Part shown: in pieces, positions 1-11,532 of the stretch
Layout of the letters: the number at the start of each line of letters is the position of its first letter
How positions within the stretch are numbered: the stretch's first letter is position 1
DNA from: Ceratobasidium sp. AG-K
Taxonomy: Eukaryota; Basidiomycota; Agaricomycetes; Cantharellales; Ceratobasidiaceae
DNA length: 64,000 nucleotides
Direction of reading: 5' to 3'
Assembly: GCA_037039685.1 (NCBI GenBank)
Contig: JAWNGF010000003.1
Coordinates: 2,914,001 to 2,978,000 of the forward strand
The notes under the pieces: generated by a model
Seen by the model: the letters and a program-made list of their open reading frames with translations, nothing else
The model's database searches: none
What the model was told of the DNA's origin: nothing
Position numbers and translations under genes: made by a program

Positions 1-437
1 TGCTGAAATGAGTCATTTCAGCACCTTGACAAGCCACGAGACATATCGCGGGAAATAGCCGGTCAATTCACATGAAACAAGTGCGATCGGCTGAATTGGA
101 AGCTTGCGAGTCAGTCGCAAGTTCAAGCTAAGCGAACGGATCAGTATTGGTGGAGATACAAGTATAACAATGTATCTCTCCCTAAGCGACAAAGACAATA
201 AACTTAGACATTTCATATCTTTATGAAATCCCCGCATATAGAGACGCAAAGGACAGTGAATTGAAGCTACTAGAGAGTACTACATATCGACATAAAGAAG
301 TAGCACAAAAGTAGCGTTCAAGAGGGAGTAAAGACAGTTACAAAACTGCATACATGCAAACAAGCAGAAAAGTCGCCACAAGCATAGGTTTGGATTTCAG
401 TATGTTATTCCTATGACAGAATGTCAGTATCCATAAC
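1..437. other. Unassigned sequence left of the duplication, with a terminal palindrome
   Basis: No convincing gene is visible. Bases 1-23 form a near-perfect palindrome (arms TGCTGAAATGA and TCATTTCAGCA around one G), cut by or starting at the window edge. Sequence shared with copy 2 of the large repeat starts at about 438 (CTGTCGGAAATTCC), so this stretch lies outside the duplicated unit. Confidence 0.5.
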
Positions 438-1684
438 ACTGTCGGAAATTCCTCATGTGCTGGTGCTTGGCATTCAGGAATATGTCCTTGATGGCGAACA
501 GGATCTTCAAGGCGCCCCGGGCACGCCTGACACGTTCATGCAGCTCCTGGGCTTTGGGCTCACCCAGCGAATCAAGATGCCCCAGTTCGAATTTGACCCT
601 GCCTGTTGGCGTCGTTGCACAGCTACCATGCAGCAGATACCAGTGCCGAGGCCTACCTGGCTCTTGCATCACCACCGGCATTATGATGTTACTGGGCAGG
701 GCACCCCGTGGCCAAACCTGGTTGCGCAGGTCCTCCGTGTGGGTTTTTGAGGAATGCGTGAAGTGCTAGCACATAGAGGGAGGGTAGGATGATGGCTACG
801 TCGTGGCGGCATTGCGGGACATGGTAGCAGTGGTGTTGCAGGTACATTGCGAGGTGGTCAATGACAATGATGTGGGTCAAGGGGTCGCGGCGGAATGTAT
901 CCAGAGGGTTGTCTTCTCCAGGCTAATCCCAACATACTGTGATTCCGTACGCCCCTAGTATCCGCTGCAGCACGGTGCGCATGTTGTTGCCCCAGCTGCC
1001 ACATTTTTTCTTAGCATTCGTACAACAAACGGACCCAGACCCACCTTGCATTATTGCCCCGACTAGCCACACGGTAGTTCACGGGCTCTTCATCGCTGTT
1101 GGATGAATCTGAGATGACAACTACCGCTTTGTCGTCCAAACCTGATCTTTTCATTGGCGGCACATTCCAAGGTTCCATAGACCACCACTGCTGAGAGGTT
1201 TTGTAGGAGAACCCAGGATACATATCACCAAGGGGGTCATCGGTTTCATATTGCACCACATCAGACTCTACTTTGGTTTCCGAAGGTGAGCTATCAAGAT
1301 CGGGTTCCTCACTGGAGATGAGGTCAATGGTGCTGGCGTCCGACAAGGCACCTGCATCACCATCAATCATTCGTGAGTTTTGATGCTTTGCTTCAATGCC
1401 TCTGCCATGCGGGGCTCCCGAGCAGAAGATCGGTGAGATTGGTGGACTGGGAGGGTCTTGTTTGTTATATGCAATCAATGGTGGTAGCCCCTCAGGGTGG
1501 GATGGCAACTGTGGGGTCCTGGCACCAATTCAGTCCAACTGCATAGGCAGGGCAACAAAGGTGCTCTTACCTTGCTTCTGTCATCCGTGGTCCTGTAGTT
1601 CTTAGCAGTCAGTTCCAACGAAGCAGAATCCTCCCGCACAACTAACCACCATGGTCTGGGGAGAGGCTCCACTTCTCCTGCCAT
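438..1684 (-). pseudogene. Gene A copy 1: 3'-truncated, frameshifted hypothetical protein
   Basis: Exon 1 is 1684-1571, exon 2 is 1508-1050 and exon 3 is 1009-438, matching the intact copy at 11532-9841. The repeat boundary removes the last part of exon 3. Intron 2 starts GC (GCAAGG) where copy 2 has GTAAGG. One extra base near 745 relative to copy 2 shifts the frame in exon 3. The exon 2 product is acidic and serine-rich (for example DLDSSPSETKVESD and VVVISDSSNSDEEP), suggesting a disordered region. I recognise no domain. With a lost 3' end and a frameshift it is most likely dead. Confidence 0.7.
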
Positions 1685-2970
1685 GCGGGGGACGCCTTCA
1701 CAGACAGGGATTCAATGGTGTTGAAAGATCTAGTAGATAGGACCTATGAGCATCCTCCCCAGCGGATTCTCTGATACGCAACCTACGTTTGTCTCCACCC
1801 AGCAGGGGTGGTAATGTGCAGCCTACTAGGGGATTCAGCTATTTCCCCCCGGCCTGCCAAAGTGTTTTCCCGGAGGGGGCTATGCAGAGCCGCAGGTTAC
1901 TAAGCACCTCTTGAAAATGTAGCTAGCTCACTCACTGTTGCTGAATCATGGGTTGGGGTTGCAACAGGGTTGTGACACTAAAGTCAATACGCAGCTGGTC
2001 TCAGGGGCCAAAATGAACTCTGATGGACGGATGCCGTTACCTTGGCGGGTACATGGCGGTATCATCTCCGTTTGGCAATGCACCGGGCAATTTGTTCAGA
2101 TGCAGGGACTGGATGGAGTCAAATGACCTATGGGTGTGCTTGCGTCAGCATTCGCGGCAAGTATGGTTTGAAGGTCCTACATTTCCCTCAGGTGCTTGTT
2201 GCTTGGCTTGGGACTTTCTTGTGTGCCTATTTGCCTGTAGTTCACCGGTTAGTATGGTGACGTTAATGTGTGCGCTATGCACTGATCTGGTTACCTGGGC
2301 GGATGTCCAAAAGATTGTATCTTGAGCCTGCAGGCCTTGGGTCTCTTCCTTACCAGTGTATACGCCGACAGGGATGAGTGGGTGTTGGTTTCCAAATCTA
2401 GATCTAGCTGGACTGGGTGATGCAGGTCTTTGCGTTTCATGTTGAGTGCACTCTAACTGTCATAGGGGCATGTTAGAAATTGCGGCAACAATCAAGGGGG
2501 CCTTCACACGCTGGGTTTCCTTGGGCGGCCAACCAACAACTGGGTGCGGGGAGATACTCTACTCGCATGGAAAGTTTGCTCAGGCTTCTGCCAATGCAAA
2601 ACTTCTTATCGATGTTGCAATTTGTGAGAGAAGGACAATGATCCAATTGCAGCATATGGCGTCGGAGGCCGACTGGAGTCCGATGTCGGAAATTTTTCAA
2701 GGAACCCGGGCTTTGGAAGAGTTCCAATTGGCTGAAGGATCCACCTGAGCAAATTGCCGATTTGCATTGCTATGGTATTGTGTGCATGTTGAACCTTGGC
2801 TCATGGGTGTCCAGTGAGAGCAGCATGGAGTGCACCGCTGTTGGATCAAAGAGGGCTGACAACAGTGTGCCGACCGGCGTAGAGAAGCTTCCGGGAGACA
2901 GTTTTCAAGCACGGGTTTGCCTCGTACCTAATCAACTTTACTGATGCCCCCTTCTGCTTTGCAACACAGG
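1685..2970. other. Divergent intergenic region between genes A and B, copy 1
   Basis: About 1.3 kb between the gene A start codon (1684, minus) and the gene B start (2971, plus). Short open frames exist on both strands but none keeps a clear family signature. A further upstream exon of gene B is possible: GTACCTAATC at about 2929 through CAACACAG at about 2969 looks like a 40-nt intron ending just before the chosen ATG, but I could not carry a frame further upstream. A shared promoter for the divergent pair is expected here. I see no clear TATA box. Confidence 0.4.
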
Positions 2971-5668
2971 ATGCCGCCAAGAACTTCTACCGGTAAAATC
3001 TCTGCGACCCAACAAGACGCAATCTTGAAGGCCAGCAATTCAAACTACCTTGGCCTATTCTGGATCCAACTTGAACAGATTGAACCACACCCGTTTCAGA
3101 GGGCTATTTGCAATGACTGGGTGGTGGAATTGAAACAGCACTTTGTGGACCATGGCTTGGACAAGGCGGCGCATCCAGTCAAAGTTTTGTTGCACGGGGC
3201 AGAGGCCATTACTCCGGCTAGCCATATGGAAGACGAAGATTCTGCGGCACAGTTAGCGGGCGAGCGGTGGGTGGGGGAGGAGCTTCGCTTTCAAGTGTTT
3301 GATGGACAACATCGGCTGGCTGCATGTGCCACTATGGATAGAGAGGAGGACAAGTGGTGGTTTGGGAAAGTCTATCGGCAAGGTGAGCTGTCAAAAAAAA
3401 AAAAAAAAAAAAACTCGATAACCTGGTCTAATTGTCTCTAGGATTGGAGCACGAGCATCCAGCAGAGTTTCTTTCCATGATCCACGCCAGGAATGAAGCA
3501 GAGATCCGGCGGGAAGCGCAGGATGCGGATCAATTCCTTGGTGTTTACCGCTTGTATGTGTTGTTGGCAGCAAAGCGCATCACCCAAACAACGTTGGAGG
3601 TCAACAAGCACCGTTTGATGGGCACGCTGGATAGCACACGGCGTGGGATCAGCAACCTTACCAAGTTGATGGTTTTGGCAAAGGCAGTGGCGGATTTTAT
3701 TCAGCCCTTGCACTTGCGCAAAGGTTTCAACGCAGCAAGCTGGTGCAAGCTTACAGTTGGCCATTTCTATCAGGTAGGATAGTATCAACCAGGAAGAATC
3801 TAATTCACTGAATGTTGCTGTGTTAGTTGGTTGCCTGGATCCTGCAAGAGATGGCAGTGCAATGTGCTTTGCTGCTTGGGGACACTAATGAGGTCACATC
3901 TAGCCCATTTTTACTCTCCGCAAGGCAATGTCGATGGGACAGCTTGGAAGTGGTGATTTGGTTGAAGAGCCATGCATGGCACAAGCTGAATGGCGGTGGC
4001 CTGGCAGCGCTTGAGCGCGTCAAGAAAGTTCCAGAGAACTTTTGCCCGTGTTTGACTAGTACTGCAGATCAAGGTTGGACATTTGGTGCAATTGTGAGTT
4101 CTCAGAGAACCATATCTGCAGCACAATTTGCTCAGCTCCATTGATAGGTGTTGCTACCATCCGTCTTGACATCACAGACCATTGTCGGGCCTTTGGGCGA
4201 GATGACTAAGATTGGGCAACATGTGAGCTTCATGTTTTCACGCCTCACTGATTGCTCAAAGGCGCTTTTGAGTAGCTGATCCATATCATTGCTGGGCGCC
4301 CTGGGCTGGAGGAATATACTTCCCCGCATGGCCAACAAGATGACAACAGCCATCCGGTGGGTTACATCTACAAGACTCTGGGCGATAGAGCCTGAAACTT
4401 GGATGGCAGTCTCAAGGACTACCCACATAAAGTGAGTGCCTGTGCTTAGTCCAGGTCATGGCTACCAACCAAACTGCCACACCTTGCGCCCGCCTAGATT
4501 ATTCGGCACATGTGGATACAACGGGAGGGTTTGTTGGAAGAACTGAGCAATGGCCAAATTGAGCAGCCCTTGGACACTAGTCTGGAGGAATACCAGACTC
4601 TGATTGACAAGAGTGAGGGGTGGTGGACGTTGTTACGTTTGTTCAAGATGGAAGGGTTTCCGGGTGGCCTGGCGGTTGTAGTACCCAAGGTGTATGGGGC
4701 ACAAACCCAGTCAAGGGCGCCGGACGCCGTTCAACCAGGACCAGGTAAGCACTGGTTGCATTCCATGCTTAGTCTTGCTCATTGCGCCAATTCAAGGATT
4801 GTCCAGGGAGCCCAATCCACTGCTCCGCGACGTGCAGAAGCCAACACAGCAATCAAGTTCTGCACCGCTGGAATCTTCTGGGGTGAGGATGACACCCCGC
4901 CCTGGCGAGGTAGGTGGCCTTGAATTAGACCCAGAAAGAAACATGTCCAGACGGGAGGGATCTTTCATGCCTGCTACTGGACATCTGCAGCAGCAACAGG
5001 GTACCCCAGTGCCGCCAACCCAGCAACCCAACAAGAAGCGAGCCCAAGAACCAAGTCCAGAGGATGACCTGGATATGTGGCTCTATCAGAGTGCCAAGGA
5101 GGTGGAAATATTGAAAGACGCCTCTCTTGAGACGGCGCCAGAAGCTGGCCACAGGTGCCTCAACCATCAGATACATTTGCTTGCAGAACACTCCCAAAGC
5201 CTGGATCGGGCTGACGCCGCGGCAGTTGCATTGCTCATGGAGTCACTCCACCAGGTCAGGGGTCCACTCCTTGGGCGTGTCACAGAACGACTGAGGAAGC
5301 AAATTCCGGTGCGTCACAGGATCAATTCTCAGTCCACAGGCACTGCTAACAAACTGATACTCCATCCAGAAATTCAAGGCTCGCGCGGAGTCTGAGGTAA
5401 GTTCAGGCCAGGGCAATGGCGGTGAGACTTGACGCAACTGGAGCAGGTTATGGCTGCATATGATGATGATGTTGGTGAGGAGGAAGGGGGTGTGCATCCA
5501 GCTGAGAGTGAAGGCAAAGGCAGGCATGGCAGCAAGGATGAGGGTGGAACTGAGGGTGGAAGTGAAGATGGAAGTGAGTGTGAAGGCAAGGGTGGAGACG
5601 ACCAGGGCAAAGACCAGGGGGAAGGTGATGGTGACGAGTATGAGTATGAGGAAATGGAAGCCAATTGA
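2971..5668 (+). CDS. Gene B copy 1: DGQHR-motif (ParB/DndB-like fold) protein, ten exons
   Basis: Ten exons with matching phases can be traced: 2971-3382, 3442-3773, 3827-4093, 4148-4222, 4276-4431, 4498-4744, 4807-4882, 4951-5308, 5370-5396 and 5447-5668 (724 codons including stop). Introns are 50-68 nt with GTGAGT-like donors. The N-terminal region has an EQIEPHPFQR motif followed by FQVFDGQHRLAA, the signature order of the ParB/DndB (DGQHR) fold. The middle is unassigned. The C-terminus is strongly acidic and glycine-rich (DGDEYEYEE). An alternative in-frame ATG lies at 2944. The one flaw is an in-frame TGA at 4393-4395 in exon 5, shared with copy 2, so either the gene died before duplication or an intron is mis-modelled there. 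The fold assignment is motif-based; a DNA-related role is inference. Confidence 0.72.
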
Positions 5669-6778
5669 ATGGCAAGGTGGAGTAAGAGATGCAGTGGGTA
5701 CAGAGGCCTGGCGGTTCCGCCATTATGGGTTTGTCTATATGCATGTTATGTATCCTTGACAAGTGGGCAATGTGGGTGTGTGGGTGGGTGTGGGTGTGTG
5801 TGCATAGGAGGAAATTCCAAAAGATCAGATAGTGCTGAGAGATGAGCGTGACCAGGTTGTGTATGTTGCGAGGAAATGGGTTGTGAGCTACATAAGGTAT
5901 TGGTGGTGGGAGCTAGAGTTGCAGATCTTACAATGGGAGGGGGGGGGGGAAATTCATAGCAAGCAAACCTCACCTAGGCATTGAACAACTCAAAGGCACC
6001 TAGACATTGACCGACTCAAAGGCCAATCTCTTGGTCAAAAACTCAGGAATATCATGGTGCCTTGGGCGTCCCATGGAAAAACTGGTGCCCATGCATCATG
6101 GTGGCTCCGGAGCGCCAAGGATATGGTGATAGGTCTTTGGATGGAACAGACCCTGGAGGTGCTCCAATGTAGATGTGGAGGGCAAATTTTGAGCCAGCAA
6201 CCAGAATCAGCAGTATATGTAAGTTAATGTAGCGGTGTCCACTACTCAGCCCTTCTGTTGCAACCCTTGTGAACTGCTGTAACAGGATTTGAATTGGGTG
6301 AGCTGGGGCGCCTACTCAGAATATCTTACCAAAGAGGACTGTGACTGTAGTGCCAACGGTGCAAAGAGGTGAGACACATGTAGAATGTTGAGAAATCTTA
6401 GTTGTTATAGGTAGCTTACACAGTGATTGGGAGGTGTGCCAGAGGTTGGGCCATGTACAAGTGGCCTAATAATGGCGGAAGATGAACCTCGTGGTAACAT
6501 CAGGTCAGGGCTCTCAATGCTCATGGATCCGACTGGGTCTAGTAAACCTGCCCAATGGTCTGTACACTTTTGCTATTGGTATGTGAATCTTCCCCGTGCA
6601 ATTCAGACTTCTGCATCTAGATGGTCTGGGACGGCTGCACATGGAGCTTGGTGTAGAAAGCAGGATATCATATCTCAATGAATACTGCTGATCTCAGGCT
6701 GAAAGAAGCATTATAGTAGTCTGTAAACTTTGTTTTATTGGTTTGTGTGGTCTGTTCAATGTATTTCAGACTTTGCAC
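5669..6778. other. 3' flank of gene B copy 1, no gene seen
   Basis: GT-rich simple sequence (GTGTGGGTGGGTGTGGGTGTGT at about 5773-5800) and a G run at 5938-5949 are followed by two imperfect copies of a CACCTAGRCATTGAMCRACTCAAAGG motif near 5971-6022. No ORF here shows a family signature. The sequence is repeated at 15510-16618. Confidence 0.5.
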
Positions 6779-8735
6779 TTGAGCAGTCTGGGACTACTGG
6801 ACCCTGAGCACAGTGTGAACAAAAACGGATCACATCTCAGTTAATACTGCACATCTGAGTATATAGCTAGGATAGTGGTACTCTGAACATCAAAGGCTAT
6901 TGGACCATGTGCTTTGTGTGATGTATTTGGACATTTGCATCTGGGGCGGTCTTGGACTGCTGGACCCTGAGGACGGTGTCAAGAAGAATTCATTATCTCT
7001 CAGTGTATACTGCATATCCGAAGCTGTGAGAAGTACCAAAGTGGATTAAACACAAGCTAGCATTGGTGCATATGTGTTATGTTATGTAATGGCGACTTTT
7101 GTGTTTGAGTGGTCCCAGACCGCTGGACCCTGAGGATGGTGTAAGAAAGAATTTGTTATATCTCAATGAATACTGCATATCCTGAGCTGAGAGTAGTACC
7201 AGAGTGAATTGAACACAATCTAGCAGCGGTGCATATGTGTTATGCTATATAATTGCAAGTTATGTGTTGGAGCGGTCCCAGACCGCTGGACCCTGAGGAT
7301 GGTGTAAGAAAGAATTCGTTATATCTCAATGAATACTCCATATCCAGAGCTGGGAGTAGTACCAGAGTAGATCAAACACCATCTAGCATCGTTATATGTG
7401 TGTTATGCTATATAATTGCAAGTTATGTGTTGGAGCGGTCCCAGACTGCTGGACCCTGAGGATGGTGTAAGAAAGAATTCACTATATCTCAATGAATACT
7501 GCATATCCAGAGCTGAGAGTAGTACCAGAGTGGATCAAACACCATCTAGCATTGTTATATGTGTGCTATGCTATATAATTGCGAGTTATGTGTTGGAGCA
7601 GTCCCAGACCGCTGGACCCTGAGGATGGTGTGAGAAAGAATTCATTATTTCTCAATGAATACTGCATATCTAGAGCTGGGAGTAGTACCAGAGTAGATCA
7701 AACACCATCTAGCATTGTTATATGTGTGTTATGCTATATAATTGTGAGTTATGTGTTGGAGCGGTCCCAGACCGCTGGACCCTGAGGGTGGTGTAAGAAA
7801 GAATTTGTTATATCTCAATGAATACTCCATATCCAGAGCTGGGAGTAGTACCGGAGTAGATCAAACACCATCTAGCATTGTTATATGTGTGTTATGCTAT
7901 ATAATTGCAAGTTATGTGTTGGAGCGGTCCCAGACTGCTGGACCCTGAGGATGGTGTAAGAAAGAATTCGTTATTTCTCAATGAATACTGCATATCCAGA
8001 GCTGGGAGTAGTACCAGAGTGGATCAAACACCATCTAGCATCGTTATATGTGTGTTATGCTATATAATTGCGAGTTATGTGTTGGAGCAGTCCCAGACCG
8101 CTGGACCCTGAGGATGGTGTAAAAAGGAATTCGTTATATCTCAATGAATACTGCATATCCTGAGCTGAGAGTAGTACCAGAGTGAATTAAACACCATCTA
8201 GCAGCAGTGCATATGTGTTATGCTATATAATTGCGAGTTATGTGTTGGAGCGGTCCCAGACCGCTGGACCCTGAGGATGGTGTAAGAAACAATTTGTTAT
8301 ATCTCAATGAATACTGTATATCCTGAGCTGGGAGTGGTACTAAAGTGAATCAAACACCATTTAGCATCGGTGAATATGTGTTATGCTATATAATTGCAAG
8401 TTATGTGTTGGAGCGGTCCCAGACCGCTGGACCCTGAGGATGGTGTAAGAAAGAATTTGTTATATCTCAATGAATACTGCATATCCAGAGCTGGGAGTAG
8501 TACCAAAGTGGATCAAACACCATCTAGCATCAGTACATGTGTGTTATGGTACATAATTGCAAGTTATGTGTTTGAGCAGTCCCAGACCATTGGACCCTGA
8601 GGATGGTGGAGAAAGAAATTCATTATATTTCAATGTATACTGCACATCTAGAACTGGGGATACTACCACAGTGCATCAAACATTATCTAGTATCTGTGCA
8701 AGTCTTGCCTTGTGCATTTCAGACCTTTGAATTTG
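6779..8735. repeat. 163-bp minisatellite, 12 units (copy 1)
   Basis: Tandem units of about 163 bp start near 6779, 6942, 7105, 7267, 7430, 7593, 7756, 7919, 8082, 8245, 8408 and 8571. Each holds CCAGACCGCTGGACCCTGAG followed by a TATCTCAATGAATACTGCAT segment. Central units are nearly identical and edge units diverged, as expected for unequal exchange. Repeated 68-residue open frames inside the array are by-products of the repeat (163 is not a multiple of 3) and are not called as genes. Confidence 0.95.
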
Positions 8736-9303
8736 CGCAAATTGGACAGCAAGACCCTAAGCAGCATTTTAATGCAGATTGCAAAAGATATCAGTGCATA
8801 TTTCACATTGGGCACTGTAAGCTTCATAGTGGGAATTTGGTTCTAGCTGGTCTGTGACCATGTTGCTCAGAGTACCACATGAAGAAGGTCCTGTCAGATT
8901 CCCTGACTGACCTCCCTCCAGGTGATGAGTCCTTGTTTGCTGTTTCCATGAGCTGAGGGACTAGGACATTCACGCAGTTTAATCTGATAAACTTAGTTTC
9001 TACCTTAGCACATTAATCTGGATGACACATGTGGATTAGTAATGTATGGATGTAGTATTCTAGGGTCTGAGGGTTCCACCATGAGGTACACTGCCACATG
9101 GATTGTGTTCTTTTAATTTGAAATTCTGCAGCTGAGTAACAGCGGTGACAAACCCATAGAATTATTTTTGGGTGCTGCTGGCCTACATCTGTAGCTGCAT
9201 GCATTCCAAGGCTGTCAGAGAAGTTTGGGGCAGAACTAATCACCAGATCTTGAGATAAACAGTTGGTTATAGTTTAATTATCATATGTGCACCCCTAAAA
9301 CCT
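8736..9303. other. Distal part of repeat copy 1 up to the telomere-like end
   Basis: No gene is seen. The sequence matches 17923-18490 of copy 2 almost base for base and ends GTGCACCCCTAAAACCT. In copy 2 the same point continues into CCTAACCTAACC. This marks a shared breakpoint at telomere-like DNA. Confidence 0.6.
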
Positions 9304-9800
9304 ATTTTACAGCATGCCAGCCTCTGCGGGCTGAAAAAACTAACCAGGAAAAAGTACATTTTCATTCCGATGCACTTGGAAACACAAGCAGGAAATTCTG
9401 ACTGAAGGTATGGAAAGGGTTAATCTAACCTCTGATTATCCACCAATAGTTACTCTCTGCTTCAGCTGCCTTCAAAAGTGGGATTTGGCCGAAAATCTCC
9501 GCATTTTACAGCATGCTGGCCTCCGCGGGCTGCAAAAACAAAACAGGAAAAAGTACATTTTCATGAGGATGCACTTGGAAACACAAGCAGGAACTTTGAC
9601 CAAGGGTATGAAAAGGGTTAATCTAACCCCTGATTATCCGTGAATAGTTACTCTCTGCTTCAGCCACCTTCAAAAGCGGGATTTGACCGAAAATATCTGC
9701 ATTTCACAGCATGCCAACCTCTGCAGGCCGAAAAAAATGGAAAAACCGCATTTCCTCATTAGTCTATTGGGAGACCTGGGCTGAAAATTGGAATACAGAT
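9304..9800. repeat. Tandem repeat of about 198 bp, 2.5 units
   Basis: Units start near 9304, 9503 and 9701 with TTTTACAGCATGCCAGCCTC-type sequence and share GGAAAAAGTACATTTTCAT, CACTTGGAAACACAAGCAGG and AGGGTTAATCTAACC. The last unit decays and is followed directly by the 3' end of gene A copy 2. It occurs once in this window, between the two copies of the large repeat. Confidence 0.85.
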
Positions 9801-9840
9801 ATAAAATAGGTCACTCTAACCTGTAGATATTCGCGATTTC

Positions 9841-11532
9841 TCATTTTCCAATCTTTGAAATATTGCTAGGTAATATTCTGGGGCTTCCCATCAGGCTACT
9901 AGCAAGCAAACGTAATTTATACTTCTCTGTGGCATCCTGGTCCCAGGGTGGTGGCCGTGCAATGGGGGTTTGTGGCGCTGGAGGCTGCGGAATTGGATTG
10001 AGAGTGGCAAGGTCGTGTCCGCTAATAATTCCAAGCGCGGCAACCTGCTCCTGATCTTCATGGCCGTTTGGGCAAGCGCTCTGATTGTGTAAGAGTTGAA
10101 CCTCTTGCGGGATAAAGCCGGCTGCGATCTCCTCCAGTACCCCGCTTTTACAAGCCTGAAGAATTGTCACAATGCGGGGTTGCACCTGAGAAACGGGCAG
10201 GAGGCTTTTCAAAGCTTTGGGCTGCTCAAACGCATAAGCAGAAATTGCCTGTAGGCAGAAGATCCTGCAGTTGCTGGAGCCAGGTTGCTGTCGGAAATTC
10301 CTCATGTGCTGGTGCTTGGCATTCAGGAATATGTCCTTGATGGCAAACAGGATCTTCAAGGCGCCCCGGGCACGCCTGACACGTTCAGGCAGCTCCTGGG
10401 CTTTGGGCTCACCCAACAAATCAAGATGCCCCAGTTTGAATTTGACCCTGCCTGTTGGCGTTGTTGCGCAGCTACTGTGCAGCAGATACCAGTGCCAAGG
10501 CCTACCTGGCTCTTGCATCACCACCGGCATTATGATGTAACTGGGCAGGGCACCCTGAGGCCAAACCTGGTTGCGCAGGTCCTCTGTATGGCTTTTGAGG
10601 AATGCGTGAAGTGCTAGCACATACAGGGAGGGTAGGATGATGGCTATGTCATGGTGGCGTTGCAGGACATGGTAGCAGTGGTGTTGCAGGTACATTGCAA
10701 GGTGGTCAATGACAATGATGTGGGTCAAGGGGTTGTGGCGGAACGTATCCAGAGGGTTGTCTTCTCCAGGCTGATCCCAACATACTGTGATTCCGTATGC
10801 CCCTAGTATCCGCTGCAGCATGGTGCGCATGTTGTTGCCCCAGCTGCCAAATTTTTTCTTAGCATTTGTACAACAAACGGACCCAGACCCACCTTACATT
10901 ATTGCCCCGACTAGCCACACGGTAGTTCACGGGCTCTCCATCGCTGTTGGATGAATCTGAGATGACAACTACTGCTTTGTCATCCAAAACTGATCTTTTC
11001 ATTGGTGGCACGTTCCAAGGTTCCATAGACCACCACTGCTGAGAGGTTTTGTAGGAGAACCCAGGATACAGATCACCAAGGGGGTCATCGGTTTCATATT
11101 GCACCACATCAGACTCTACTTTGGTTTCCGAAGGTGAGCTATCAAGATCGGGTTCCTCACTGGAGATGAGGTCAACGGTGCTGGTGTCCGACAAGGCACC
11201 TGCATCACCATCAATTGTTCGTGAGTTTTGATGCTTTGCTTCAATGCCTCTGCCATGCGGGGCTCCCAAGCAGAAGATTGGTGAGATTGGTGGACTGGGA
11301 GGGTCTTGTTTGTTATATGCAATCAATGGTGGTAGCCCCTCAGGGTGGGATGGCAACTGTGGGGTCCTGGCACCAATTCAGTCCAACTGCATAGGCAGGG
11401 CAACAAAGGTGCTCTTACCTTGCTTCTGTCATCCGTGGTCCTGTAGTTCTTAGCAGTCAGTTCCAACAAAGCAGAATCCTCCCGCACGACTAACCACCAT
11501 GGTCTGGGGAGAGGCTCCACTTCTCCTGCCAT
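9841..11532 (-). CDS. Gene A copy 2: intact 529-residue hypothetical protein
   Basis: Exon 1 is 11532-11419 (start codon at 11532), exon 2 is 11356-10898 and exon 3 is 10857-9841 with the stop at its end. Phases agree and introns are 62 and 40 nt. The product has an acidic serine-rich segment (exon 2), then a hydrophobic aromatic block (HIIVIDHLAMYLQHHCYHV), a basic block (RVRRARGALK) and a proline-rich C-terminal tail. I recognise no family. It is transcribed away from gene B. It lacks premature stops, unlike its copy at 1684-438, so it is the version more likely to function. The short 40-nt second intron is the weakest point of the model. Confidence 0.6.

Larger units (their letters stand above)
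438..9303. repeat. Large direct repeat, copy 1 (subtelomeric-like unit)
   Basis: About 8.87 kb that is repeated in the same orientation at 10290-18490 with an offset near 9.85 kb and mostly single-base transitions between copies. It holds truncated gene A (minus), gene B (plus) and a 163-bp minisatellite. Its left end cuts gene A. Its right end is CCCTAAAACCT, the same point at which copy 2 ends in a longer telomere-like tract. The offset falls by 652 bp (4 x 163) across the minisatellite, which accounts for the length difference. Confidence 0.93.

Noticed and set aside
5374..5762. Pro/Ser- and His/Pro-rich frames on the minus strand
   Set aside because: They are the antisense of the acidic C-terminal exon of gene B and mirror its GAG/GAT-rich codons.
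7253..8600. Series of near-identical 65-68 residue frames
   Set aside because: They recur with the 163-bp minisatellite, whose length is not a multiple of three, and each ends at the same repeat position. They are repeat by-products, not a gene family.
8918..8975. GTGATGAGTCC resembling a hammerhead core (also near 18109)
   Set aside because: CTGATGA is not matched, and no GAAA box or closing stems of the right spacing follow.
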